Shown here: one piece after another, positions 20,710 through 29,418 of the stretch
Numbering within the stretch: the first letter of the stretch is position 1
Layout: every line of letters starts with the position of its first letter
NCBI RefSeq assembly: GCF_001885215.1
Contig: NZ_CP018091.1
Span: 1,798,001-1,862,000 of the forward strand
Length of the DNA: 64,000 nucleotides
Direction: 5' to 3'
Origin: Synechococcus sp. SynAce01
GTDB taxonomy: Bacteria > Cyanobacteriota > Cyanobacteriia > PCC-6307 > Cyanobiaceae
Notes under the pieces: generated by a model
Told to the model about the DNA's origin: nothing
Seen by the model: only the letters and a program-made list of their open reading frames with translations
The model's database searches: none
Position numbers and translations under genes: made by a program

Positions 20710-22434
20710 TCAGCCCTTTGACTTGCTTCTGGCGGCGCGGGCTTTCTGCTTCTCGCGGTTGGCGCTCTTTTTGGCCTCCTGCAGCGAGGCGGTGGCGGCC
20801 GCCAGGCTCAGTTCCGCCTCTTCGGCCTTCTTGGCCTGGTAATAGGCGTAATCGCCGCGGTAGAGCACCAGCTCGCCGTCGCGGATCTCGACGATCCGGT
20901 TGGCCACCCGCGAGATGAAGTAACGGTCGTGGGAGACCAGCAGGGCCGCCCCTTCGTACTCACGCAGGGCGTCTTCGAGCATCTGTTTGGCAGGGATGTC
21001 GAGGTGGTTGGTGGGCTCATCGAGCACCAGCAGATTGCAGGGAGAGAGAAGCATCAGGGCCAGGGCGAGCCGTGCTTTCTCGCCACCGCTGAGTTTCCCT
21101 ACCTCCTTGAACACCGCGTCGTTGCTGAAACAGAAACTGCCCAGCAGGGAGCGCACCTGGGTCTGGGTCCAATCCGGCACGGCCTCGAACAGGGTGTCGA
21201 TCACCGTTTTGCCCAGATCCAGGGCCTCGGCCTGGTTCTGCTCGAAATAGCCGGCCACCACGTTGTGCTCCCCCAGTTGGGAGGTGCCCTCGTCGGGCTG
21301 CTCCAGCCCCATGATCAGGCGCAGCAGGGTGGATTTGCCTGCCCCATTGGGTCCCACGAAAGCGATGCGATCGCCCCGCTCCACTTCCAGGCCGGCGCCG
21401 AGAAACAGGATCGACTCGCCGTAGGCGTGGCTGAGGTTCTCGATCAGGGCTACCTGGCGCCCGGAGCGGGGGGCATCGGGAAAGCGGAACTTGGGGCCGG
21501 AGAGGCTCTCCACCGGGGCCTCGATCCGGTCCACTTTCTCCAGCAGTTTCTCGCGGCTCTTGGCCTGGGTGCTGCGGGTGGCACTGGCCCGGAATCGGTC
21601 GATGTAGGCCTGCTGGCTGGCCAGCTCCTTCTGCTGCCGGTCAAAGGCCGACTGGCTGGCCTCCCGCTCCAGCTGTTTCTGCTCCAGGTGCTGGCTGTAG
21701 TTGCCCAGATAGGTGCGGGCGATGCCGCGCTCGGTGGCCACGATCTGGTTGCAGACCCGATCGAGAAAGGTGCGGTCGTGGCTGACGACCACCAGGGGCA
21801 CATCCCGCTCCACCAGGTAACCTTCCAGCCACTGGATGGTTTCCACATCCAGGTGGTTGGTGGGCTCATCAAGCAGCAGCAGGTCAGGGTCCTGCAACAG
21901 GATCTTGCCCAGGGCGATGCGCATCTGCCAGCCGCCTGAATAGTCGCCCACCGGCAGATCAGCCCCGCCGGGGGTGAAGCCGATCGTGGGCAGCAGTTTG
22001 TCGATGCGGGCTTCGAGTTCGTAGCCATGCAAAGACTCAAAGCGGCTGTGCAGCTTGCCGAGCTCCTCAATCAGCTCGTTGAGATGCTCTGGATCGCTGG
22101 CAGCCTGCTCACTGGCCATGGCGTGCTCCACCTGGTGCTGGCGGATCAGCACGTCGGCCGCTTCGCCGAAGGCCTGGAACAGTTCTTCGCGCACCGTTCG
22201 CGTCAGATCCACGTCGAACTCCTGCTTCAGGTAGGCGATGCGCGGATCGCCCTGGCGCACCACCTGGCCGCTGCTGGGCTCCTCCAACCCGGCGATCAAG
22301 CGCAGCTGGGTGGATTTCCCGGCTCCATTCACACCCACCAAGCCGATGCGGTCGCCCGGCTTCACCTCCCAGGTGACATCCCGCAGCACCTCGCCAGTGG
22401 GATAAAGCTTTGATACACGTTCCAGACGAAGCAC
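20710..22434 (-). CDS. ABC-F family ATPase (translation-associated)
   Basis: Soluble tandem-ATPase protein without membrane domains; ABC-F proteins act at the ribosome. 574 residues: first Walker A GVNGAGKST, signature DYSGGW, LLLLDEPTNHLDVETIQWLE; a charged linker with SREKLLEKVDRIEAP (interdomain arm); second Walker A GPNGAGKST, signature KLSGGEKARLALALML, VLDEPTNHLDIPAKQML. The C-terminal tail is coiled-coil-like and lysine-rich (KKAEEAEL, REKQKARAARSK), as in Uup-type members. Subtype is not decided. Confidence 0.93.
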   Translation of the reverse strand: MLRLERVSKLYPTGEVLRDVTWEVKPGDRIGLVGVNGAGKSTQLRLIAGLEEPSSGQVVRQGDPRIAYLKQEFDVDLTRTVREELFQAFGEAADVLIRQHQVEHAMASEQAASDPEHLNELIEELGKLHSRFESLHGYELEARIDKLLPTIGFTPGGADLPVGDYSGGWQMRIALGKILLQDPDLLLLDEPTNHLDVETIQWLEGYLVERDVPLVVVSHDRTFLDRVCNQIVATERGIARTYLGNYSQHLEQKQLEREASQSAFDRQQKELASQQAYIDRFRASATRSTQAKSREKLLEKVDRIEAPVESLSGPKFRFPDAPRSGRQVALIENLSHAYGESILFLGAGLEVERGDRIAFVGPNGAGKSTLLRLIMGLEQPDEGTSQLGEHNVVAGYFEQNQAEALDLGKTVIDTLFEAVPDWTQTQVRSLLGSFCFSNDAVFKEVGKLSGGEKARLALALMLLSPCNLLVLDEPTNHLDIPAKQMLEDALREYEGAALLVSHDRYFISRVANRIVEIRDGELVLYRGDYAYYQAKKAEEAELSLAAATASLQEAKKSANREKQKARAARSKSKG

Positions 22435-22551
22435 AGGAAGGGGACTATCTGGGGATCTTTGCTTCCATCATCCCTGCCCGCTGATCCTTCGTCAGCCGCT
22501 TGGGCGATCACTCCCTTCACTCAGACTGGAATTCATTCGGCGCGGCTGCCC

Positions 22552-22758
22552 ATGCTGGTCAAACGTCTGGAGCAATTGGCTGCCTTGGTGGTGGCCGCAG
22601 GGTTGGCGCTGGTCAGTTACTGGCTGTTTTTCAGTTGGGCCCAGGGAGATCGGGCTCCACGGCCGCAGCCTCGGCTGACTCCGCCAGCCTCGGCTCCATC
22701 TCCAGCCTCTGGTTCTTCTTCTGGACCTTCCTCAGCAAGCCCGACGGCGAGGCCCTAG
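22552..22758 (+). CDS. Small single-span membrane protein, unknown
   Basis: 68 residues from the ATG at 22552: MLVKRLEQLAALVVAAGLAL then VSYWLFFSWAQGD, followed by a proline and serine-rich tail. One membrane helix. The frame opens at 22459, but the upstream part lacks protein character. Its stop overlaps the stop of the convergent gene at 22755. Function unknown. Confidence 0.6.
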   Translation: MLVKRLEQLAALVVAAGLALVSYWLFFSWAQGDRAPRPQPRLTPPASAPSPASGSSSGPSSASPTARP

Positions 22759-22985
22759 AGCCCGCCTCTGGCCTTGATCAGCCATTGCTTGGTGTCGTCA
22801 TCGAGGGAGGCGAGATGCTCCTTGACAGCAGCTTCTGAAACGGGCAAATCCCAGTCTTGGCCAAGGGCGAGGATCGTGTTGATGGTTCCCTTGGGATCTT
22901 GAAGAGCCTGCCTGAACAGGGTTTTCGTGAGCTCCTCATCGGCTCTGATCCGTTCGTAGAGGCGAGCGGCATTGGTTTCGGTCAT
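22755..22985 (-). CDS. Small Nif11-like helical protein (tentative)
   Basis: 76 residues from the ATG at 22985: AARLYERIRADEELTKTLFR, then LPVSEAAVKEHLASLDDDTK and QWLIKARGGL. The spacing of an N-terminal helix with ADEEL, a second helix and VSEAAVKEHL resembles the Nif11/nitrile-hydratase-like leader domain found in many cyanobacterial small proteins. There is no cleavable core or double-glycine motif after it, and no lanthipeptide synthetase in the window, so a leader-peptide role is unlikely. The family call is tentative. Confidence 0.6.
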   Translation of the reverse strand: MTETNAARLYERIRADEELTKTLFRQALQDPKGTINTILALGQDWDLPVSEAAVKEHLASLDDDTKQWLIKARGGL

Positions 22986-23124
22986 GGAATGGCTCTGGGG
23001 CGGCCACGCTGAACGCTGGCCAGACCCTATGGGTGGGTGCCCTGTTTTCACCAAGTTCCGAGCCGGTTGTTGGATTTTGGCAACATGCCACGGCCTGATG
23101 CCACGGCCTGATGTCCTGGCCTAC

Positions 23125-23658
23125 TCAGGCGGCGCAGGGTGGTTCGACCTCGAGATGGGCAACGGCGGAGGTGTCTTCCACTTCCATGCTGCGGGCATCA
23201 AGGCAAAGCACCTTGCGCAGTTGAGCGTAATTAGCGGCCAGGGGCTGGTGTCCTTCCTGGTTGGCGGCGTATTCGGCCCGCTGCAGGATGTGGTGGAGAT
23301 GGGTGAGCAGGTAGGTGCTGATCACCGCTGAAACCTGCACATCGCTCTGTCCGGCGACCCTCTGTTCGGCGCTGCGCTGGCCCGAGCCCCTCTGGCCGCT
23401 GGCCTTGGCCGTGGAGTTGTTGGCCTTGCTGGTGGCGCCACGAGCTGCTGATCTGACAGCCGCTGACCTGCCCCGTGCCGGCTTGGTGGCCGCTGGATTG
23501 CTTGTGTCCAGATTCGTGCTTGCGGCCGCCCTAGCGGGCTGGCCTGACGACGCGGAGCCAGCGGCCTTGTTCACTGCTGCGGTACCCATGCTTTGGAGCC
23601 CGGCTCGCTCTGGGTTGCCGAGGGCCTGGCGTGCGGACTGGGTGGAGGCCTTGCTCAT
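23125..23658 (-). CDS. Low-complexity N-terminus with short conserved C-terminal domain
   Basis: About 177 residues from MSKASTQSAR; the frame is open to 23709. Residues 1-100 are rich in A, S, G, R, K and Q with short repeats (GQRGSGQRSAEQRVAGQ), probably disordered and basic. The last 70 residues form a helical domain: VSAVISTYLLTHLHHILQRA, EYAANQEGHQPLAANYAQLR, KVLCLDAR. Divergent from the ribbon-helix-helix-like gene at 23748 with a short shared promoter region. Function unknown. Confidence 0.6.
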   Translation of the reverse strand: MSKASTQSARQALGNPERAGLQSMGTAAVNKAAGSASSGQPARAAASTNLDTSNPAATKPARGRSAAVRSAARGATSKANNSTAKASGQRGSGQRSAEQRVAGQSDVQVSAVISTYLLTHLHHILQRAEYAANQEGHQPLAANYAQLRKVLCLDARSMEVEDTSAVAHLEVEPPCAA

Positions 23659-23747
23659 GGCGGGACTCATCAAGGTGCCTATGGCAGGTAGGCAGATGGG
23701 CTCAAGCATAGTGCTGGATAGTATCCCTGGGGATCTCTGTACACTCA

Positions 23748-24113
23748 GTGGTACTTCGTCTGATCCCTGAGGCCTTGGCCACCCGTCAGACCTCTACGAG
23801 CGGCCGGCCCAAGTCCCCTCGGGTCCAGGTGGTGCTTCCGGAAGATTTATGTGAGCGCCTCAATGCGGCCGCAGACAGTGAATCCCGCACGGTCAGCAAC
23901 ATGGCCAAAGTGCTGATCCAGCAGGGTCTCGATCGCCTCGATCAGGCCCGCCAGACCCAGGCTGGCGTTGGGGCTCTGGCCAAGGAAAAGGCGGTTGATT
24001 CAGCCATGCCCGCCGAGCGCTTCCGCACGGTGCTCGAGCAACAGGAGCTTCAGACGCCGAGACGATTGCGCGGTTTGCCGAAACGTGTGCGTCTGTACCG
24101 CCCCAGCCGTTGA
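23748..24113 (+). CDS. Putative ribbon-helix-helix DNA-binding protein
   Basis: 121 residues from GTG 23748; a TTG at 23775 (LATRQTS) is at least as likely a start, since TACACT at 23738 could be a -10 element. The core PRVQVVLPEDLCERLNAAAD then ESRTVSNMAKVLIQQGLDRL reads as beta strand, helix, turn, helix, the RHH/CopG layout seen in small regulators. A basic C-terminal tail follows (RLRGLPKRVRLYRPSR). Its 3' end overlaps anmK by 64 bp tail to tail. Likely a small DNA-binding protein; target unknown. No toxin gene is adjacent. Confidence 0.65.
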   Translation: MVLRLIPEALATRQTSTSGRPKSPRVQVVLPEDLCERLNAAADSESRTVSNMAKVLIQQGLDRLDQARQTQAGVGALAKEKAVDSAMPAERFRTVLEQQELQTPRRLRGLPKRVRLYRPSR

Positions 24114-25279
24114 GCGGCTCCCGGGTGAGCGCAGACCCCGAGAACTGCTGCCTGCTCCGCTCCGGTCACGGAAGGCAGGGATCCGTGGTGTTCCTGCTGA
24201 TGCCACCAGGCCAGCAGGGCGAAAGCAAGAGCTTCCCGGTCTGTTTCGCCGATGCCCAGATCGGCCAGTGGCCGCACCCAGAGGCCCCGGCAACGGTGGC
24301 GAAGCTGGTTGATCAAGGTGCCATTTCTGGCCCCACCCCCGGCCACGACCAATTCGAGCGGCCCGGGGCCTGGGCTGCGCGCCAGGTCAGCGGCCACCAC
24401 TGCGGCGCTGAAAGCGGTCAGCGTTGCCAGGGCGTCGGACTGGGCCTGGTGATTGTCCAAGGTGCCGCAGGCGCCGGCGAGAGTGGCCAGCCGCTGGTTC
24501 AGGTCGTCTTCGCCGAACACTTCTCGCCCGGTTGATTTTGGTGGCGGAGTCTGGAAATAGGACTCGGCCAGCCAGCGCCGAATCACGTCTTCATGGACGC
24601 GGCCCTGGGCGGCCCAGCGGCCATCGGCATCAAAGCGTTGCTTGCCCTGGCTGAAACGATTCACCGCCAGGTCGATCAAGGTATTGGCCGGGCCGCAGTC
24701 CCAGCCGAGCACGTCACTGAACCGCTCCGGTCCCGTCGCTGGAGGCAGCAGGGTCAGGTTGGCGATGCCGCCGAGGTTGAGCAGGGCACGCCAGCCGCCG
24801 ATCGCTGGCAGTAGGGCGGCATCGGCGGCCGGCACGAGCGGTGCCCCATGGCCACCGAGGGCGAGGTCGTGGCTGCGCAGATCAAAGACCACCGGGCGCT
24901 GCAGCAATTCAGCCAGCAAGGGAGCCTGGAGCAGCTGCCAGCTACACCCCCGCCGCAAGCCATCAGGTGGGCGATGCCAGAGGGTCTGACCGTGACAGCC
25001 CACCAGGCTGGCGAGGCCGTCCGGGTCGCAAAGGCGGGCGCAGTCAGCCTGGACTTCGGTCACGGCTTCAGCCAGGTTCAGCACCGTGGCCGCCGTGGCT
25101 GCCTGGCCCTGGCCGATGGAGATCAGTTGCTGCTGAAGCGCTTCTGGATAAGGAAGGAACTGGCTCTTGAGCAGGCGCCAGCGGGGGCGGGCTCTGGGGC
25201 CGGCGAACGACACCAGAACGGCGTCAACACCATCGGCGCTGGTGCCGCTCATCAAGCCCAGAACCGTGGTTGGCTTCAC
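24050..25279 (-). CDS. anmK: Anhydro-N-acetylmuramic acid kinase
   Basis: Cytosolic kinase of peptidoglycan recycling; it opens and phosphorylates 1,6-anhydro-MurNAc. 409 residues starting MKPTTVLGLMSGTSADGVDA, the AnmK phosphate-binding signature, then GCHGQTLWHRP, LNLGGIANLTLLP, VLGWDCGPANTLID and VVAGGGARNGTLINQL. Length is slightly long because of a divergent C-terminal tail. The start overlaps the upstream KtrA-like stop by four bases, indicating translational coupling with that unrelated gene. Confidence 0.93.
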   Translation of the reverse strand: MKPTTVLGLMSGTSADGVDAVLVSFAGPRARPRWRLLKSQFLPYPEALQQQLISIGQGQAATAATVLNLAEAVTEVQADCARLCDPDGLASLVGCHGQTLWHRPPDGLRRGCSWQLLQAPLLAELLQRPVVFDLRSHDLALGGHGAPLVPAADAALLPAIGGWRALLNLGGIANLTLLPPATGPERFSDVLGWDCGPANTLIDLAVNRFSQGKQRFDADGRWAAQGRVHEDVIRRWLAESYFQTPPPKSTGREVFGEDDLNQRLATLAGACGTLDNHQAQSDALATLTAFSAAVVAADLARSPGPGPLELVVAGGGARNGTLINQLRHRCRGLWVRPLADLGIGETDREALAFALLAWWHQQEHHGSLPSVTGAEQAAVLGVCAHPGAAQRLGRYRRTRFGKPRNRLGV

Positions 25280-25980
25280 GTCTGGGGCAACCCTTCAAGA
25301 GCCTTGATGGTTCCCATCACCACCAGCAGGTCACCCTCGCTGAGCACATGGGACGCGGGTGGATTCACCGACAGATTGTTCACAGGCCCGGCTGCCAGGA
25401 GGTTCACTTCGTAGTTCTTGCGCAGGTTCAGATCGCGCAGGGATTGGCCGATGAACGACTGGGGAACCTTGATCTCTTCGATGCTGTTGCGATCGTCAAG
25501 GCGGAGGCGATCCAGCAGGTTGGGGCGCATCAGCTGGCGACCCAGCTCCTCGCCCTGCATCCGCGAGGGAAACACCACCTTGTCGGCGCCGACGCGGCGC
25601 AGCATTTTTTCGTGAAGGTCGGTGGTGGCCCGGGCGATCACCTGTCTCACCCGGCTGCCGTCGCTGTCCTTGACGATCAAAGTGGCGGTGATGCTGGCTT
25701 CGATCGGTTCACTGATGCCGATCACCACGGTGTCGAGTTCAAGCACTCCGGCGGCCCGCAGGGCCTCCTCTTCCGTGCAGTCGAGCACCCGGCCTTCGAT
25801 GGCCGGGTCCACCTGGCGGAGTTCATCGATGGCGCGCTGGCTCCTGTCGACAACCAGCACATCGGCCCCACAGCGAACCAGTTCCTTACTGACGGCCCGG
25901 CCAAAACGGCCGGCTCCGATCACCGCAAAGCTGTTCGGTTGGCTTGAGGAAATCCCCTGCCATTGCCACCAGTTGGTCAT
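25276..25980 (-). CDS. KtrA/TrkA-type RCK regulatory subunit of K+/Na+ transport
   Basis: Cytoplasmic ring-forming regulator that binds NAD(H) or ATP and gates a TrkH/KtrB-type channel. 234 residues: N-terminal Rossmann RCK_N (FAVIGAGRFGRAVSKEL, with GxGxxG, and VLVVDRSQRAIDEL), then a C-terminal RCK_C (VPQSFIGQSLRDLNLRKNYE to EGDLLVVMG). No TrkH/KtrB gene lies beside it in this window, which is unusual for a KtrA. It overlaps anmK by four bases. Confidence 0.88.
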   Translation of the reverse strand: MTNWWQWQGISSSQPNSFAVIGAGRFGRAVSKELVRCGADVLVVDRSQRAIDELRQVDPAIEGRVLDCTEEEALRAAGVLELDTVVIGISEPIEASITATLIVKDSDGSRVRQVIARATTDLHEKMLRRVGADKVVFPSRMQGEELGRQLMRPNLLDRLRLDDRNSIEEIKVPQSFIGQSLRDLNLRKNYEVNLLAAGPVNNLSVNPPASHVLSEGDLLVVMGTIKALEGLPQT

Positions 25981-26076
25981 CGAGCGTCGGAGAGGCAGGC
26001 GTCATTCTGAAACCTGCCCGATCCCGGCGGCATGGTGAGGGCGTCCAAGCCAACCGAAACCTGCCGAAGGGGAGGC

Positions 26077-26712
26077 TCAGCGATTGGGCTGGGGTGTGGT
26101 GCGCAGGTAGGGCTTGATCTCCGTGACTCCCTTAGGGAATTTCACCCGGGCATCGTCGGTGGAAATCGAAGGCACCACAACGCAGTCTTCGCCGTCCTTC
26201 CAGTTCACCGGCGTGGCCACCTGGTGGTGGTCGGTGAGCTGGAGGGAATCGATCACCCGCAGAATCTCATCAAAGTTCCGGCCGGTGCTGGCGGGATAGG
26301 TGATCTGCAGCCGCAGTTTCTTGTTCGGATCGATGATGAACACCGAACGCACGGTCAGATTGTTGAGGGCCTTGGGATGGATCATCCCGTACAGCTCGCT
26401 CACCGATTTATCGGCATCGGCCAGGATCGGGTAATCGACGCTGGTGCTCTGGGTTTCGTTGATGTCGCCGATCCAGCCCTTGTGGCTTTCGGCGGAATCA
26501 ACGCTCAGGGCGATGGTTTTGACGTTGCGCTTCTCCCACTCCGGGCGCAGCCGCGAGACTTCGCCCAGCTCGGTGGTGCAGACCGGGGTGTAGTCGGCGG
26601 GGTGCGAAAACAGCACGACCCAGCTCTCTCCGGCGTAGTCGTAGAGGTTGATCGGGCCCTGTTGCGAATCCTGGGTGAAATCGGGAACGGTGTCACCGAG
26701 CTGAAGGGCCAT
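26077..26712 (-). CDS. 1-Cys peroxiredoxin (Prx6 type)
   Basis: Thiol peroxidase that reduces hydrogen peroxide and organic hydroperoxides. 211 residues from MALQLGDTVPDF at 26712; the frame extends 12 codons upstream but without family similarity. Peroxidatic cysteine about 45 in PADYTPVCTTELG; Prx6-type markers are SVDSAESHKGWIGDI, the long C-terminal arm VNWKDGEDCVVVPSIS and the end GVTEIKPYLRTT. A second cysteine occurs in EDCVV, but the architecture is 1-Cys. It lies between the SLC13 transporter and the RCK gene. Confidence 0.93.
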   Translation of the reverse strand: MALQLGDTVPDFTQDSQQGPINLYDYAGESWVVLFSHPADYTPVCTTELGEVSRLRPEWEKRNVKTIALSVDSAESHKGWIGDINETQSTSVDYPILADADKSVSELYGMIHPKALNNLTVRSVFIIDPNKKLRLQITYPASTGRNFDEILRVIDSLQLTDHHQVATPVNWKDGEDCVVVPSISTDDARVKFPKGVTEIKPYLRTTPQPNR

Positions 26713-26810
26713 GGAACAAAGAAGAATCAGCTTCCTATGCTGCCACAACCGCTACAGCCCATTCTGGTGCGTGGTTCGGCGTTGAAAGCAGGGCTGCCTA
26801 CAAGCCTGTC

Positions 26811-28619
26811 TCAAAGGTTGAACTGCCGGCAGATCAGCCAGGGCACCAGGACGGTCATCAACAGGGTCAGCGGGAATCCGTAGCGGGCCACATCAAGGAA
26901 GCGATAGCGACCTGGACCGAAAACCATCAAGTTGGTCTGGTAGCCCACGGGGCTGAGAAAGCTCTGGCTGGCACCGAACAGCACGGCGAAGATGAAGGCC
27001 ATCGGTGGCATCCCGAAGCCGATGGCCACCTTGGCCGCTATCGGGATCACCATCGCAATGGTGGCGGCATTGCTCATCACCTCCGTCAGCAGGGTGGTGA
27101 ACAGGAAAATGGCAGCCAGGGCCCAGTAGGCCGGCAAGTTGCGCAGGCCATCAAGCAGCGTATTGGCCACGGCTTCGGCCAGTCCGGTCTTCTCGAGGGC
27201 GACGCTGAAGCTGCTCAGGGATCCCAGCAGCAGAATCACATCAAGCCGGATGGATCGCAGCATTTCACCGGTGCGCAGGCAGCCGGTGGCCACCATCGCC
27301 ACGGTGCCCAGCAGCACCGACGCCACCAGAGGCAGCACCTTGAAGCTGGGCAGGAGGATCACCAGCACCGCGATGAGGATCGCCACCCCTTTGCGGCTCA
27401 CGGTGGGCAGATCGTCCTCGATCTGCTCGAGAACGATCAGGTCATTGGTGCCCTGCAGGCCTCGGATGGCGTCTTGGGGGCCTTGCAGTAGCAGCACGTC
27501 GCCTTCCCTCAGGGTGGCCTTGCCAAGCCGCTCGCGCAGAACCACATTGCCGCGACGCAGTGCCAGAACGGTGGCGTTGTAGCGCTGGCGGAAGCGCAGT
27601 TCTCGCAGGCTCTGGCCCGCCAGGGTCGAACCTGCGGGTAGCAGAACCTCCACCATCCTCAGATGGCTCAGCTCCTGGGGAGCCAAGACGTCGTCTGCGG
27701 CTTCAGGAACGGGAGCCAGAACGATGGTGCGCTCCTGTTGCAGCCGAAGCAGGTCGGCGCGGGTGCAACGCAGCACCAGGCGATCGCCTTCCATCAAGCT
27801 GCGGTCGGCCAGCGGTGGGGTGTGACGCTCCTCCTGGCGATGGAGTTCGAGCACGTCGACGTCGAAGCGACGCTGCAGGCGGGTGCGATGCAACGACTTG
27901 CCCACCAGCTCCGAGCCCGGGGGGATCAGTACTTCGGTGAGATAGCCGCTGAAGCTGCCCACCAGGTCGTTGTTATTGGCGCCGCGATCCGGCAGGAAGC
28001 GGTCGGAGAGCAGCACCATGGTGAGGCTGCCCGCCAGCCAGACGCCAATGCCGATCGGCGTGAATGTGAACAGATCGAAGCTGCCGTAGCCGAGTTTGCT
28101 GCTCACTTCGCTGGCCAGCAGGTTCACTGAGCTGCCGATCAGGGTGAGTGTTCCCCCCAGAACCGTGGCAAACGAGAGCGGCAGCAGCACCTTCGAGGGA
28201 GAGATGCCGCGGCGATGGCACCAGCCCTCGATCACCGGCAGCAGGGAGGCCACGATCGGTGTGTTGGGCACGAAGGCTGAAACCGGCGCCACCAGAGTGG
28301 TGAGCAGCAGAATCATGCGCTTGGGGCTGCGGACCGCATCGGAGCCGATCAGCCCTCGGAGCTGATCGAGGCCACCGGAGCGAAACAGGCCGGCAGAGAT
28401 CGCGAACAGACCCAGCACCGTGAGCAGGGCCGGACTGCCGAAACCCTCCAGAGCTTCTCCAGGCTGGAGCACGCCCGTGGCCATCAGCAAGCCGACGACC
28501 AGCAGACCGGTGACTTCCGGGGCCAGCCATCCGCTGATGAACAAGACCATGGAGCCCACCAACACCACCAATGTGATCAAGGCGTCAGGCGCCAAGGCGG
28601 TTTGGAGGAAGGCGTTCAA
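26811..28619 (-). CDS. SLC13/DASS-family anion transporter with two internal RCK_C domains
   Basis: Large membrane transporter of the divalent anion:sodium symporter group; members with internal TrkA_C domains include sulfate or SAC1-like transporters, but the substrate is unknown here. 602 residues: N-terminal membrane half (FISGWLAPEVTGLLVVGLLM, VLGLFAISAGLF, APVSAFVPNTPIVASLLPV, which carries the SNT-like motif), two cytoplasmic RCK_C-like domains at about 215-300 and 310-390 (VLIPPGSELVGKSLHR; VLLPAGSTLAGQSLREL), then the second membrane half with LLTEVMSNAATIAMVIPIA. Upstream is the gene-free region with the hairpin at 28741. Confidence 0.92.
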   Translation of the reverse strand: MNAFLQTALAPDALITLVVLVGSMVLFISGWLAPEVTGLLVVGLLMATGVLQPGEALEGFGSPALLTVLGLFAISAGLFRSGGLDQLRGLIGSDAVRSPKRMILLLTTLVAPVSAFVPNTPIVASLLPVIEGWCHRRGISPSKVLLPLSFATVLGGTLTLIGSSVNLLASEVSSKLGYGSFDLFTFTPIGIGVWLAGSLTMVLLSDRFLPDRGANNNDLVGSFSGYLTEVLIPPGSELVGKSLHRTRLQRRFDVDVLELHRQEERHTPPLADRSLMEGDRLVLRCTRADLLRLQQERTIVLAPVPEAADDVLAPQELSHLRMVEVLLPAGSTLAGQSLRELRFRQRYNATVLALRRGNVVLRERLGKATLREGDVLLLQGPQDAIRGLQGTNDLIVLEQIEDDLPTVSRKGVAILIAVLVILLPSFKVLPLVASVLLGTVAMVATGCLRTGEMLRSIRLDVILLLGSLSSFSVALEKTGLAEAVANTLLDGLRNLPAYWALAAIFLFTTLLTEVMSNAATIAMVIPIAAKVAIGFGMPPMAFIFAVLFGASQSFLSPVGYQTNLMVFGPGRYRFLDVARYGFPLTLLMTVLVPWLICRQFNL

Positions 28620-28740
28620 TGAGCTGAACGTTATGGATGATTGAATCTACTGTTGAGCCTTGGAACCCAGTCTTCAGTGTCGGGATCCTGATCAAATCCC
28701 AAGGACTTGATATAAGTTTGATTGCAGCTAGAGGCTGGGT

Positions 28741-28776
28741 AAATGCACCGAACGGTGATCGCCGTTTGGTGCATTT
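28741..28776. repeat. Long inverted repeat (strong hairpin)
   Basis: AAATGCACCGAACGG, a 6-base loop TGATCG, then CCGTTTGGTGCATTT. The 15-base arms match at 14 positions, and the remaining one would be a G-U pair in RNA. There is no T-run following on the plus strand beyond TTT. It could be a terminator-like or regulatory structure in the SLC13 upstream region, or an operator dyad. Confidence 0.75.
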
Positions 28777-29266
28777 GCCTTCGTGATTGCCGATGAAGTT
28801 CAGGCAGTATCTGATCGTCTGCTGGCATGGTTGCGTCGCTGGCTTGACGTTCGTTCAGGCCAGAAGCGTTGCGCAGGTTCAGGAACAGGATTCTCCCCTG
28901 AGACTGGCTAAATTGGTTGGTTGTTGCGCTCTTGCTATGGCCGCGACGTTGGTTCGGCCATGGGTTGGTTCGGCTATGGGCCAACGGGGGCATCGGCTTG
29001 AGGCAAGGCCACTTGGCGATGGAGAGGGCTCTCAAGGTCTTAATGCGATGAGTCGGGTCTGCCCGGCAAGGCTCGCTGCACTCACTGAAAACAATTTCAA
29101 TCTCATAAGTTGTGAGCGAGATGCATCGCTACGGCGAATCCTGCTCCAGCCGTGCCGATGGAGCAGTGGGGGTGGTTGTGTATGTTTTGATATGCAACCT
29201 TGGCTGCTTGCTGGCACCATTTCTCCATTCGGCACGGTAGTGGCCTGCTGGAGGAGGATAATCCAG

Positions 29267-29292
29267 TTCTCAAGAACAATTCTCAAGAACAA
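29267..29292. repeat. Perfect 13-bp tandem repeat
   Basis: Two adjacent copies of TTCTCAAGAACAA. Each copy contains the short dyad TTCT-CA-AGAA. It lies about 125 bp beyond the hflX stop and outside any recognised gene. Confidence 0.8.
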
Positions 29293-29418
29293 TGCTGGAG
29301 ACAAGCGGATAGTCCGCAATTTTTGATCTCCAGAATCAATGCCGAAGAGTGAGGTGTCATCGAACTGGCCGGGCCATCGCCATCCTTGATTTCTGGCTTC
29401 GAATCTGGAGCGATCAGA

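Larger units (their letters stand above)
28620..29418. other. Gene-poor region between SLC13 transporter and hflX
   Basis: About 800 bp, less G+C rich than its flanks. Open frames of 95 to 179 codons occur on both strands (for example 28787-29326 plus, 28631-29035 minus) but have mixed, cysteine and arginine-rich sequences without domain character, so I do not call them genes. It contains the hairpin at 28741-28776 and the tandem repeat at 29267-29292. No tRNA or recognised ncRNA. Confidence 0.55.

Noticed and set aside
20808-22070. Arginine and serine-rich frames inside the ABC-F gene
   Set aside because: Typical alternate-frame shadows of a high G+C gene.
28787-29326. 179-codon plus-strand frame in the gene-poor island
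   Set aside because: Mixed, cysteine and arginine-rich sequence without a domain, and an overlapping minus frame is equally open; no reason to prefer either.
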